Assembly (NCBI GenBank): GCA_045588675.1 | Contig: JAZNER010000071.1 | Span: 1 to 64,000, forward strand | Direction: 5' to 3' | From: SVTX01 sp045588675 | GTDB lineage: Bacteria > Bacillota > Clostridia > Oscillospirales > CAG-272 | DNA: 64,000 bases | Part shown: piece after piece, positions 35,772 to 43,184 of the stretch | Layout: each line of letters starts with the position of its first letter | Position numbering within the stretch: position 1 is the stretch's first letter | Position numbers and translations under genes: made by a program | The notes under the pieces: generated by a model | Seen by the model: the letters and a program-made list of their open reading frames with translations, nothing else | What the model was told of the DNA's origin: nothing | The model's database searches: none

Positions 35772-36227
35772 ATGATGCCGAATATCAGAAGAGGAGATAT
35801 ATTTTATGCCGATTTAAGTCCCGTTGTGGGCTCTGAGCAAGGCGGCTTGCGTCCGGTACTTATCATACAGAACGACGTTGGAAACCGTTACAGTCCAACG
35901 GTAATTGCCGCCGCCATAACCTCGCGAATGGGTAAAACAAGACTGCCGACTCACATTGACATTTTCGCAGACAGAGTGGGGCTTGCCAAGGATTCGGTTA
36001 TCTTGCTCGAACAAATAAGAACGCTTGACAAGCGCAGGCTTAAAGAAAAAATGGGGCATCTTGACAACGCGGTCATGACACAGGTCAACAACGCAATCGC
36101 AGTAAGCTTCGGTCTTGGTATTGCCCCCGATTCTTATGTCGGCGAGATGGTCAGCAACAATCAATCGGGAGCAGTCGCCTCAACAGCCGAGCTTACAGGC
36201 GATAACGGTGGCTCTCTGCTCGGATAA
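35772..36227 (+). CDS. mazF: MazF/PemK-type endoribonuclease
   Basis: 151 residues. NIRRGDIFYADLSPVVGSEQGG, RPVLIIQNDVGNRYSPTVIAAAIT and LPTHIDI are the MazF/EndoA core with the Arg and Ser/Thr of the active site; LLEQIRTLDKRRL follows. MazF cuts single-stranded mRNA at short motifs. The usual length is about 116; here a 35-residue Ser/Gly/Asn-rich tail follows. No antitoxin gene precedes it. Start chosen at the ATG-ATG pair after AAAGGA; the frame is open 28 codons upstream. Confidence 0.88.
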   Translation: MMPNIRRGDIFYADLSPVVGSEQGGLRPVLIIQNDVGNRYSPTVIAAAITSRMGKTRLPTHIDIFADRVGLAKDSVILLEQIRTLDKRRLKEKMGHLDNAVMTQVNNAIAVSFGLGIAPDSYVGEMVSNNQSGAVASTAELTGDNGGSLLG

Positions 36228-36246
36228 TATATGCTTTTTAATCATT

Positions 36247-36287
36247 TTTTGCGGAATGATGCTCCTTGTGGGCATTATTCCGCAAAA
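36247..36287 (+). terminator. Hairpin after mazF
   Basis: A 16-bp stem with one mismatch (TTTTGCGGAATGATGC with GCATTATTCCGCAAAA) and 9-nt loop. T tract is poor, so termination efficiency is uncertain. Confidence 0.55.
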
Positions 36288-36340
36288 GTTCGTAAATAAA
36301 GAAAAAAGTGAATTTTCTTGTAAAAATTTTGCTCTTTCTA

Positions 36341-36369
36341 TTGATTTTGGCTAAATTATGTGTTAAAAT
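36341..36369 (+). promoter_or_regulatory. fba promoter
   Basis: TTGATT (36341-36346), 17-bp spacer, TAAAAT (36364-36369). The sequence closely resembles the promoter inside the invertible element near 63.7 kb. Confidence 0.7.
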
Positions 36370-36425
36370 ACTAATGTTAATCAAAATTCAGTAAAAAGAC
36401 TTTGCTAAGAAAGGTACTAAAGAAC

Positions 36426-37385
36426 ATGGCACTTGTTACAACAAAAGAAATGTTTAAAAAGGCTTACGAGGGCGGCTACGCTATCGGTGCCTTTAACATC
36501 AACAATATGGAAATCGTGCAAGCCATCACCGAAGCGGCAGGCGAGCTCAATTCTCCCGTTATTCTTCAGGTTTCGGCAGGAGCGCGCAAATATGCAAAGC
36601 AGGAATATCTCCTGGCTCTTGCAAATGCGGCAATCAAGGACAGCGGTGTTGACCTCGCTCTCCACCTTGACCACGGCGCAGATTTTGAGATCTGCAAGGC
36701 TTGTATCGACGGTGGCTTTACATCTGTTATGATCGACGGCTCTCATCACTCCTTTGCCGACAATATTGAAGTTACCAAAAAGGTAGTTGAATACGCGCAC
36801 GAGCGCGGTGTCGTTGTTGAGGGTGAGCTCGGCGTTCTCGCGGGCGTTGAGGACGATGTAGTTGCAGAGCATTCCTCTTACACCCGTCCCGACGAGGTTG
36901 AGGAATTCGTTACAAAGACAGGCGTTGACTCTCTTGCTATCTCTATCGGTACATCTCACGGAGCATATAAGTTCACTCCCAAGCAGTGCACAAGAAACGA
37001 GCAGGGTATTCTTGTTCCACCCCCACTTCGCTTTGATATTCTTGAAGAAATCGAGAAAAGACTTCCCGCCTTCCCAATCGTTCTTCACGGTGCTTCCTCT
37101 GTTCCCCAGGAATGTGTTAAGGAAATTAACGCTCTCGGCGGCAAGCTCCCCGACGCGGTAGGTATTCCCGAAGAGCAATTGCGCAAGGCCGCTTCTATGG
37201 CAGTTTGTAAGATAAATATCGACTCGGATATCCGTCTTGCTATGACAGCAGGTATCCGTCGCGTTATGAGCAATCAGCCTGATGTTTTTGACCCCAGAGC
37301 ATATCTCACGGTAGCGCGTGCTGAGGTTAAGAAGATGGTTATGCACAAGATCCAGAACGTTCTCGGCTCTGCCAACACTCTTTAA
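36426..37385 (+). CDS. fba: Class II fructose-1,6-bisphosphate aldolase
   Basis: 319 residues. Zinc-dependent cleavage of FBP in glycolysis. GAFNINNMEIVQAI, the HLDHGADFE zinc/catalytic block, GGFTSVMIDGS, GELGVLAGVEDDV, ISIGTSHGAYK (zinc His) and IVLHGASSVP (zinc His) are in order; KINIDSDIRLAMTAG closes the site. ATG at 36426 follows AAAGG; a TTG eight codons earlier is unlikely. Codon use and a near-consensus promoter suggest high expression. Confidence 0.96.
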   Translation: MALVTTKEMFKKAYEGGYAIGAFNINNMEIVQAITEAAGELNSPVILQVSAGARKYAKQEYLLALANAAIKDSGVDLALHLDHGADFEICKACIDGGFTSVMIDGSHHSFADNIEVTKKVVEYAHERGVVVEGELGVLAGVEDDVVAEHSSYTRPDEVEEFVTKTGVDSLAISIGTSHGAYKFTPKQCTRNEQGILVPPPLRFDILEEIEKRLPAFPIVLHGASSVPQECVKEINALGGKLPDAVGIPEEQLRKAASMAVCKINIDSDIRLAMTAGIRRVMSNQPDVFDPRAYLTVARAEVKKMVMHKIQNVLGSANTL

Positions 37386-37452
37386 TCAGAAGGATAATCC
37401 GACAGGACGGCAGATAAGCTCTCCGCTTTTTATGCAAAAAATTTTCAACCTA

Positions 37453-37481
37453 CAGGCTTTGACTTTCCGCGTCAAAGCCTG
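37453..37481 (+). terminator. Hairpin after fba
   Basis: CAGGCTTTGAC with GTCAAAGCCTG around a 7-nt loop. No clear T tract, so it may only protect the fba mRNA end and allow readthrough into the thioesterase gene. Confidence 0.5.
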
Positions 37482-37524
37482 AATGTTTATAAAATGTGTT
37501 TATAAAAGTTATAAAAGGTTATAT

Positions 37525-38277
37525 ATGAAATATTCAGAAAATTATAATATCAGCTGGCACGATACCGATGCCAACAGAGTGGTTGCTGCAAGCAAAATCG
37601 TTACATATTTGCAGGAAACGGCAAATCACCAATGCGAAGGCTCAGGCCTTCCGCTTGACCGTTTGCGCGACGAGAGGGGTCTTGGCTTTATCCTCGCTTC
37701 TCTTTCTCTCAAAATATTAAAGCCCTTGCACGCCTATGAAAAAATTGAGGTTTTGACCTGGTGCCAGCCCTCGCGCGGATACACCTTTAACCGCTATTTT
37801 GAAATAAAGCGTGACGGTGAGCTTGTGGCGATGGCGTCAACGGTATGGGTATTGCTTGACATACATCAGAAAACAATGGTTCGCGCGTCAACTATTGCTG
37901 AGTTTGACGGTTGCTTTTACTATGACGAGCCGATTTCACCTGACGCCGTGCCCCCAAGAGCCAAAATTGCAAAGGATGCCGAGCTTTGCGAGATTGGTCG
38001 GCGCAAAATCGTATATTCGGATATTGACTACAATCAGCATATGAATAACACCCGTTATCCCGATATGCTTTGCGATTTTCTACCCGAAATGACGAGCATA
38101 TCCCCTGCATACCGCATCTCGTCGCTCTCTCTTTCATATATCAAGGAGTCTGCGCTCGGCGACACGCTGACAGTTTACAGAGGAGAGGCGCGCGAGGACG
38201 GAGCTATCCCCCTTCAAACAAAAAATCAATCGGGTGACATCTGCCTTGAAGCACTTCTCACTCTTGAAGAGGTCTGA
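37525..38277 (+). CDS. Acyl-ACP thioesterase
   Basis: 250 residues, a double hotdog fold. ISWHDTDANRVVAASKIVTYLQE starts domain one, LTWCQPSRGYTFNRYFEI follows, and domain two has VYSDIDYNQHMNNTRYPDM with the Asn/His catalytic pair. It releases fatty acids from acyl carrier protein. AAAGG 6 nt upstream sets the start at 37525; an upstream in-frame ATG lies in the hairpin region. Confidence 0.9.
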   Translation: MKYSENYNISWHDTDANRVVAASKIVTYLQETANHQCEGSGLPLDRLRDERGLGFILASLSLKILKPLHAYEKIEVLTWCQPSRGYTFNRYFEIKRDGELVAMASTVWVLLDIHQKTMVRASTIAEFDGCFYYDEPISPDAVPPRAKIAKDAELCEIGRRKIVYSDIDYNQHMNNTRYPDMLCDFLPEMTSISPAYRISSLSLSYIKESALGDTLTVYRGEAREDGAIPLQTKNQSGDICLEALLTLEEV

Positions 38278-38360
38278 ACATAAAATCGGCTAAATCCTGC
38301 GTGACTTACTCTAAATTACAGTCTTAAAATCAATAGAATATATTACCCGTCAACAGCAAA

Positions 38361-38398
38361 AGGACAGAGAGTGTTTTAGTTCTCTGTCCTCTTTTCTT
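38361..38398 (+). terminator. Terminator of the thioesterase gene
   Basis: AGGACAGAGA with TCTCTGTCCT, 10-nt loop, then a U-rich stretch (CTTTTCTT). Confidence 0.75.
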
Positions 38399-38487
38399 GA
38401 CAATTGCTTACTTATTGTTATCTAAATTATGAGTTTGTATAATATTTATGTTTTACAAATAATATTTTTTCAAATTCTCAAGCTTTA

Positions 38488-38516
38488 TTGACAAATCGTC
38501 AGAAATGTGGTAAAAT
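38488..38516 (+). promoter_or_regulatory. Promoter of the structured RNA
   Basis: TTGACA (38488-38493), 17-bp spacer, TAAAAT (38511-38516). Transcription should begin near 38523, exactly at the base of the long hairpin. Confidence 0.8.
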
Positions 38517-38522
38517 ATACTC

Positions 38523-38678
38523 GTCACACAACTGCATATGCTACAACCAGTGAAGGGAAAATACTTTTGGTAAAAAGTGTTTTCTCCTTTCCTCATACCT
38601 TCACTGGTAGAGCATTTGTGTGACAACAATTAAGGGAAAGCATTTTTTCGGTGCGTTCCTTTTGGGGCGCACTTTTTT
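38523..38678 (+). ncRNA. Structured RNA, unassigned family
   Basis: About 156 nt between a consensus promoter and a T6 terminator. The first 102 nt fold on themselves: GTCACACAA (38523-38531) with TTGTGTGAC (38616-38624), ATGCT with AGCAT, CCAGTGAAGG (38547-38556) with CCTTCACTGG (38598-38607), and an apical GAAAATACTTTT/AAAAGTGTTTTC stem with G-U pairs. A single-stranded linker with AAGGGAA (38632-38638) follows; it could pair with TTCCTTT (38656-38662) in the terminator arm, so the element could be an attenuator for the small gene downstream. I do not recognise it as 6S, SRP, tmRNA or a known riboswitch. Confidence 0.7.
38651..38678 (+). terminator. Terminator of the structured RNA
   Basis: GTGCGTTCC with GGGGCGCAC (G-U pairs allowed), loop TTTT, then T6. 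Strong by eye. Confidence 0.85.
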
Positions 38679-38746
38679 ATTCAATAATATTTGCGTTGCG
38701 GTGATGTCGCAGAACAAATATTGTTATATGCTGATAGGGGGAACAT

Positions 38747-38917
38747 ATGAGAAATGATATTACAAAAAAGGCAATAGACATTACCGGCGTAGAGCTTACA
38801 CCCGGAGAACCTGCCGTTTGTCTTGGCAACGGAGAGCGGGGCTTTGAGTGTTGTTGCGACGAGTGCGACTACTATTTGCTTTGTTTCCCCGAATTTGACC
38901 CAAAAAGCAAAGAATAA
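38747..38917 (+). CDS. 56-residue Cys-rich protein of unknown function
   Basis: ATG with AGGGGG 5 nt upstream. The peptide has six Cys (25, 35, 36, 37, 40, 46) with the cluster ECCCDECDYYLLCFPEFD near the end, suggesting metal or iron-sulfur binding. No signal peptide or membrane helix. It lies 68 bp past the RNA terminator; the gap contains another hairpin (CAATAATATTTG with CAAATATTG). Too short for routine ORF calls, but the ribosome site, stop and downstream terminator all agree. Confidence 0.72.
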   Translation: MRNDITKKAIDITGVELTPGEPAVCLGNGERGFECCCDECDYYLLCFPEFDPKSKE

Positions 38918-38974
38918 GACAAATCATTGCTTTTGTCGATTTCTTAAGGCTTTTTAGTATATCCCGACAGATAT

Positions 38975-39014
38975 AAAAAACACTTATGGAAATTTCTTGC
39001 CATAAGTGTTTTTT
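38975..39014. terminator. Bidirectional terminator
   Basis: AAAAAACACTTATGG with CCATAAGTGTTTTTT, 10-nt loop. Closes the Cys-rich gene and the convergent 295-residue protein gene. Confidence 0.85.
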
Positions 39015-39085
39015 GCATTGCTTTGTCGTTTGGGTTGATGTCCTTAAGGGTACAAAGCATATGATTTAGCCGATTTTTTGTTTAA

Positions 39086-39973
39086 TTATTCAAATTGAAG
39101 CGTATAGAAATTACCTTGGTTGCCCGAATAGTACATCCTGCCCTCATAAACATCTAAGAGCTCGGGCTCGGCGAAAAGACCGCAATCCTTAAGCTCAAAG
39201 TAGAATATCTGTTCCTCTTTTTCAAGGTCATATATACGGAATTTTGGCGGGAACACAGAGCCAGGTGTCACATAAGTTCCGCCCTCGACCGAATAAAGAA
39301 GTCCGTCATAGCAAACCGCTCCTTGAATAAAGTCGCAATAATCCACATCAAAATATGAAATAATATCCTCTACGCTCAGCACAAGCTCGCGAGCTCCCCA
39401 TTCTGCATTTAATTCTCCCGAAGTAAAGCCTGGCATCTTGAATTTGAAGATGCGCATCTTCCTTTCCTGGTCACGAAGAACATATACACAAAGCGTATTT
39501 GACTTCTTGTCAAGCACGAAATTTCCGTATGGGCGAATATCCCGTCTATCCTCTGAGTACCAGTATTCACTTCCCTTTGCAAAGCCAACTCTTATTACCT
39601 GAACAAGCTCTGACGAAAAAACAAGGCCATCTCTTGTAATTCTGTAAACACAGCAAATCCCCTCTTTTTTGTCCTCTGCCTTATCATAGGTGTTATATAT
39701 GTTTGTGTAGAAAAGTGGGAATTCATCGCCCTCTTCATAGTATTCGGTGCCAAAGAATACGGCGTTGCTGTGAGGCTTCAATAAATCGACCTTGTCCAGC
39801 GTAAGCCTTGAAACCTTTTTGTAATCACTCATTCTGTAAATGACACAGCTTCCGGATGGACCGAAGCGAAACAAAAATCCGCCCCAAATCGCTCCGTCCT
39901 GACCGCCTGGGTCGATATCTGAAAGCTTTGTCGGCTTAATTGTTTTAGCATTTTCAAAATAAAAGCTGCTCAT
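39086..39973 (-). CDS. Conserved-looking hypothetical protein, beta-propeller-like
   Basis: 295 residues, no signal peptide, no membrane segments. I do not recognise a family. The sequence is mostly short beta strands with repeated aromatic-rich turns (GFLFRFGPSGSCVIYRM, GICCVYRITRDG, FRIYDLEKEEQIFYFEL, RMYYSGNQGNFYTLQFE), which suggests a propeller of about five to seven blades. It begins 20 bp downstream of mgsA on the same strand and may share its transcript. Confidence 0.65.
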   Translation of the reverse strand: MSSFYFENAKTIKPTKLSDIDPGGQDGAIWGGFLFRFGPSGSCVIYRMSDYKKVSRLTLDKVDLLKPHSNAVFFGTEYYEEGDEFPLFYTNIYNTYDKAEDKKEGICCVYRITRDGLVFSSELVQVIRVGFAKGSEYWYSEDRRDIRPYGNFVLDKKSNTLCVYVLRDQERKMRIFKFKMPGFTSGELNAEWGARELVLSVEDIISYFDVDYCDFIQGAVCYDGLLYSVEGGTYVTPGSVFPPKFRIYDLEKEEQIFYFELKDCGLFAEPELLDVYEGRMYYSGNQGNFYTLQFE

Positions 39974-39993
39974 TTTCCTATCTCCAATCTGTG

Positions 39994-40374
39994 TCAGTTA
40001 AAATATATTTTGCTTTTCATAGCTTCAAGCATAATAGTTGCACTGCTTGCATTGGTTGCAAGAGGTATGCGCTGAACATCTCCCAGTCGCAAAAGCGCAG
40101 AAACATCGGGCTCGTGAGGCTGAGCTGTCAGCGGGTCGCGCAAGAAAATAATCAGGTCAAGGTCGCCGTTTGCAAGCATTGCACCGATTTGCTGGTCGCC
40201 GCCGAGAGGTCCGCTCTTCATTCTGTGAATGGCAAGTCCTGTTTCTCCCATTATAAGCGTACCCGTCGTTCCCGTAGCGTAAAGCTCGTGGAGTGCCAGA
40301 ACATCCTTGTATTTTTTCGCAAGCTCAATAATCTCGTCCTTCTTCTTATCGTGTGCTATAAGCGCAATCTTCAT
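39994..40374 (-). CDS. mgsA: Methylglyoxal synthase
   Basis: 126 residues. Converts DHAP to methylglyoxal and phosphate, a bypass when sugar phosphates build up. IALIAHDKKKDE, ELYATGTTGTLI, MKSGPLGGDQQIGAML and IIFLRDPLTAQPHEPDVSALLRL cover the phosphate site and the catalytic Asp residues. Methylglyoxal can be routed to lactaldehyde and propanediol, also the product side of fucose breakdown (inference). Confidence 0.95.
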   Translation of the reverse strand: MKIALIAHDKKKDEIIELAKKYKDVLALHELYATGTTGTLIMGETGLAIHRMKSGPLGGDQQIGAMLANGDLDLIIFLRDPLTAQPHEPDVSALLRLGDVQRIPLATNASSATIMLEAMKSKIYFN

Positions 40375-40528
40375 AGTAATATCCTACCTTGTTTTTGTTT
40401 TGTCAGCATTTAGTCTTTGACAAGTATAATTTTATCATATTTTTAAACAAAATTCAATAGATAATGATAATATTTCCAAAATGTTTTTTCGCTTGACAGC
40501 AGGCATATGTAAATTTTTTGTTCTATTA

Positions 40529-40557
40529 TTGTAAAAGCCGAAAAACTATGTTATAAT
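40529..40557 (+). promoter_or_regulatory. Promoter of the DUF1538-PII operon
   Basis: TTGTAA (40529-40534), 17-bp spacer, TATAAT (40552-40557), with about 20 nt to the start codon. Confidence 0.55.
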
Positions 40558-40584
40558 AATTGTATATATATTTTTGAGGTGCAT

Positions 40585-42204
40585 ATGAGTACAAAATTTC
40601 TGCAAACAATGAAGGAAACCTTCTATTCATCGCTGCCTCTTGCTGTGATTATTATTCTCTGCCTGTGCGTGTCGCCGCTTGACAGCGCAGAAGCATATCT
40701 GAGAATAATTGTCGGCTACATATCGGTCGTTATCGGTCAAGCGCTCTTTCTTATAGGCCTTGAAACGAGTATCCTGCCGATCGGGCGTATGGTGGGAGGT
40801 TCTTTTTCAAAATATAATAATCTGTTTTTCATTCTGACCTTTGGCTTTGTTTTCGGCCTGCTCGCAACTGTTGCCGAGCCTGCGCTTGCAGTGCTTGCGC
40901 GTCAAATCGGCGGGATTATGCCTATTGTAAACAGTACCCTGTTTATCTGGATCACAGGCACGGGTATTGGTATCGGCGTGGCGATAGCCCTTATCAGAAT
41001 TGCAAAAAACATCAATATAAAAATAGTTTTTGCCGCTTTATACATAATTATATTTATCCTTGTTATCTTCTCTCCCGAGGAGTTTATCGCGCTCGCCTTT
41101 GACGGTAGCGGCGCAACGACGGGAGATGTTTCAGTTCCCTTTATTCTGGCTCTTGGAATTGGTATCTCGACCACCTTTTCAAAGAGCAAAACAAACGACG
41201 ACTCGCTTGGAATTATCGGCATTTCGTCGGCAGGGCCAATCGTTGCCGTATTGCTTTACGGCATCATTTTGAAAGCACGAAGCGGCGGTGTACTGCCGGA
41301 TGAAAACGAATATCTTATGTCATCGGGAAGTGAGCTTGGTGATATTTTGCTTGGAAACATTACAGATGTTGCTCTCGCGGTTCTCCCAATCGTCATAATC
41401 TCTATTCCCTTCTTGCTGTTTCTCATAAAAATCCCACGCCGTGAGTTTACAAAGCTGCTGCTTGGAGTGCTCCCCGTATATATCGGCTTGCTGATTTTCC
41501 TGTCGGGAATTGATTACGGATTTGCTTTCGTGGGACAGTATATCGGCAAAATCTTTTTCGAAGATTCACGCCCCGAATACTTCCGCTGGCTTTTGCTTGC
41601 GGTAGGCTTTATTCTCGGAGCGGCAATTACGGTTTCAGAGCCTGCCGTTACCGTTCTTGGCTCGCAAATCGAGGAGCTGACCAACGGTCACATTCGCAAG
41701 ATGACGATTCGTGTCACTCTGGCACTCGGCATTGGAATTGCCTCTCTGCTTTCGATTTTGAAGATATTGACAGAAATCAACATACTTTATTTTTTAGTTC
41801 CCCTGTACTTAATTTCACTTATTATGATGAAATTTACCCCGAAGCTCTTTGTCGCTCTTGCCTTTGATTCGGGCGGAGTTACGGGAGGAGCCTTGACCTC
41901 AGCATTTCTTACTCCTCTGACTCTCAGTATTGCCAGCGCGGTGGCTGAAGCGGGCGGTGGGAAAATGTCGATACTTACAAATGGCTTTGGAATTATATCC
42001 TTTATATCGGTAACACCCTTGATTGCCATTCAGGCACTTGGAATTATTTACAATATCAACATCAGTCGCGCTAAGGAAGAGGCTCTTGAAGAATCCTTTG
42101 ACGATTTGGAATGTTATATTGTTGAATCAGGCGAGGGCGTAAAAACTGAGGCTCTCGAAGATGCGAAGACCTTGACAGAAAGCGAGGACATAAAAAATGG
42201 ATGA
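40585..42204 (+). CDS. DUF1538 membrane protein (putative transporter, duplicated)
   Basis: 539 residues, about 12-14 membrane helices in two homologous halves. Half one has GLLATVAEPALAVLARQI and AFDGSGATTGDVSVPFILALGIG; half two has GAAITVSEPAVTVLGSQIEEL and AFDSGGVTGGALTSAFLTPL. The paired EPA and D-x-G/G-x-TTG motifs suggest an inverted or tandem repeat transporter whose substrate is unknown. GAGG 5 nt from the ATG. The acidic C-terminal tail overlaps the start of a PII-like gene by 8 bp, so PII control of transport is likely (inference). Confidence 0.85.
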   Translation: MSTKFLQTMKETFYSSLPLAVIIILCLCVSPLDSAEAYLRIIVGYISVVIGQALFLIGLETSILPIGRMVGGSFSKYNNLFFILTFGFVFGLLATVAEPALAVLARQIGGIMPIVNSTLFIWITGTGIGIGVAIALIRIAKNINIKIVFAALYIIIFILVIFSPEEFIALAFDGSGATTGDVSVPFILALGIGISTTFSKSKTNDDSLGIIGISSAGPIVAVLLYGIILKARSGGVLPDENEYLMSSGSELGDILLGNITDVALAVLPIVIISIPFLLFLIKIPRREFTKLLLGVLPVYIGLLIFLSGIDYGFAFVGQYIGKIFFEDSRPEYFRWLLLAVGFILGAAITVSEPAVTVLGSQIEELTNGHIRKMTIRVTLALGIGIASLLSILKILTEINILYFLVPLYLISLIMMKFTPKLFVALAFDSGGVTGGALTSAFLTPLTLSIASAVAEAGGGKMSILTNGFGIISFISVTPLIAIQALGIIYNINISRAKEEALEESFDDLECYIVESGEGVKTEALEDAKTLTESEDIKNG

Positions 42205-42514
42205 CGGCGCAAAGAAAAAATTACAATATTTCGTTCTTATATGCAACCCCAAAAAGCAGGACACATATACCGCGCTCCTCAAGGAGCACGGAGCACGCGG
42301 CGTAAGTGCGGTTTACGGTCACGGCTCGGCGGCGGTCGGAACTCTGGCTCGCGCCTTTGGCTTTGAGGGCGTGCAGGGAAAAATACTTATTACCTGCCTT
42401 CTCCCAAATGAAAACGCGGCGGAAATGATTGAAATTTTATACCGCGAATACAATTTTGACAAACCGAATACGGGTATTGCCTACTGCGTATCCGTTGAAG
42501 GCTTGATGTTTTAA
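42197..42514 (+). CDS. PII-like signalling protein, copy 1
   Basis: 105 residues with the ferredoxin-like fold of PII/GlnK relatives: QYFVLICNPKKQDTYTALLKEHGARGVSAVYGHGS, then LPNENAAEMIEILYREY. It lacks the T-loop Tyr and the standard PII signature, so it is a divergent PII. Overlaps the DUF1538 gene by 8 bp, indicating translational coupling and a shared complex. Confidence 0.75.
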   Translation: MDDGAKKKLQYFVLICNPKKQDTYTALLKEHGARGVSAVYGHGSAAVGTLARAFGFEGVQGKILITCLLPNENAAEMIEILYREYNFDKPNTGIAYCVSVEGLMF

Positions 42515-42608
42515 ATCTGTCGGCAGCTTATTAAATTTGCCGCCAATAAGCTTTTTAAGCTCAATATTGAATTTTTTGTACCGCGTACGCGGTTGAAAGG
42601 AATTGACT

Positions 42609-42932
42609 ATGAAAGAATTAAAGGCTCTTTATATTATCGTAAACGCGGGATTTGCATCAGAGGTAGTTGATATTGCACGCGCGGCAGGAGCTACAGGCGC
42701 AACGATTATCAATGCGCGCGGCTCGGTCGCCAAGCCACAGACGATTCTCGGCATTACGATCGACACCGAGAAGGAAATCGTGCTTAGCGTTGTTGAAAAA
42801 GAGGTTGGTATTAAAATTATGGAGAATGTCAAGGCAAAGGCAGGCGTTGGAACTGCCGCTCACGGGCTTTGCTTCTTCGTTCCCGTTGAAATGACAACTC
42901 TCAATTTCGACGGCAATCAAGCAGAGCAATAA
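42609..42932 (+). CDS. PII-like signalling protein, copy 2
   Basis: 107 residues. MKELKALYIIVNAGFASEVVDIARAAGATGATIINARGS is PII-like; IDTEKEIVLSVVEKEVGIKIMENV and GTAAHGLCFFVPVE follow. It differs from copy 1, so the two may form a hetero-complex. GAAAGGA 8 nt upstream. Third gene of the DUF1538 operon, followed by a terminator. Confidence 0.78.
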   Translation: MKELKALYIIVNAGFASEVVDIARAAGATGATIINARGSVAKPQTILGITIDTEKEIVLSVVEKEVGIKIMENVKAKAGVGTAAHGLCFFVPVEMTTLNFDGNQAEQ

Positions 42933-42954
42933 TTATTAATATTCAAATAAAAAT

Positions 42955-42997
42955 GGGCTGTATCGGGCAAATTTGGCTTGATACTGCCCGTTTTTTT
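42955..42997 (+). terminator. Terminator of the DUF1538-PII operon
   Basis: GGGCTGTATC with GATACTGCCC (one mismatch), 15-nt loop, then T7. Confidence 0.8.
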
Positions 42998-43154
42998 GTC
43001 TTGTTTTTTTCTTTTTTCGCCGCCCGAAAGCTTCAAAGTGCCCTGCTCTTTTAATTTAACATATCCCGATTGAATAAAAAATCATTACGCTGTAAAAAAT
43101 AACTGCAAGTTATAAGCAAAATCAAAATAACTACGCCGTGTTATACTCAATTGC

Positions 43155-43184
43155 AGAAGGGATTAATTATGAAAAAAATATATG
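43155..43184 (+). promoter_or_regulatory. Displaced ribosome site and A7 run at the MFS start
   Basis: AGAAGGG (43155-43161) is ideally spaced from an ATG at 43169, but that ATG opens a 12-codon frame that is one base out of register with the transporter. Between them is A7 (43172-43178); losing one A would fuse the first ATG in frame. The transporter's own ATG at 43182 has no site of its own. Confidence 0.55.

Noticed and set aside
36417..37346. 309-codon minus-strand frame inside fba
   Set aside because: Antisense shadow of fba; same reasoning as for fucI.
38523..38678. 6S RNA, small SRP RNA or a known riboswitch
   Set aside because: The long hairpin is loosely 6S-like, but I could not find the large central bubble or any class-specific motif (GGUG-GNRA of SRP, TPP, SAM, purine or c-di-GMP cores); left unassigned.
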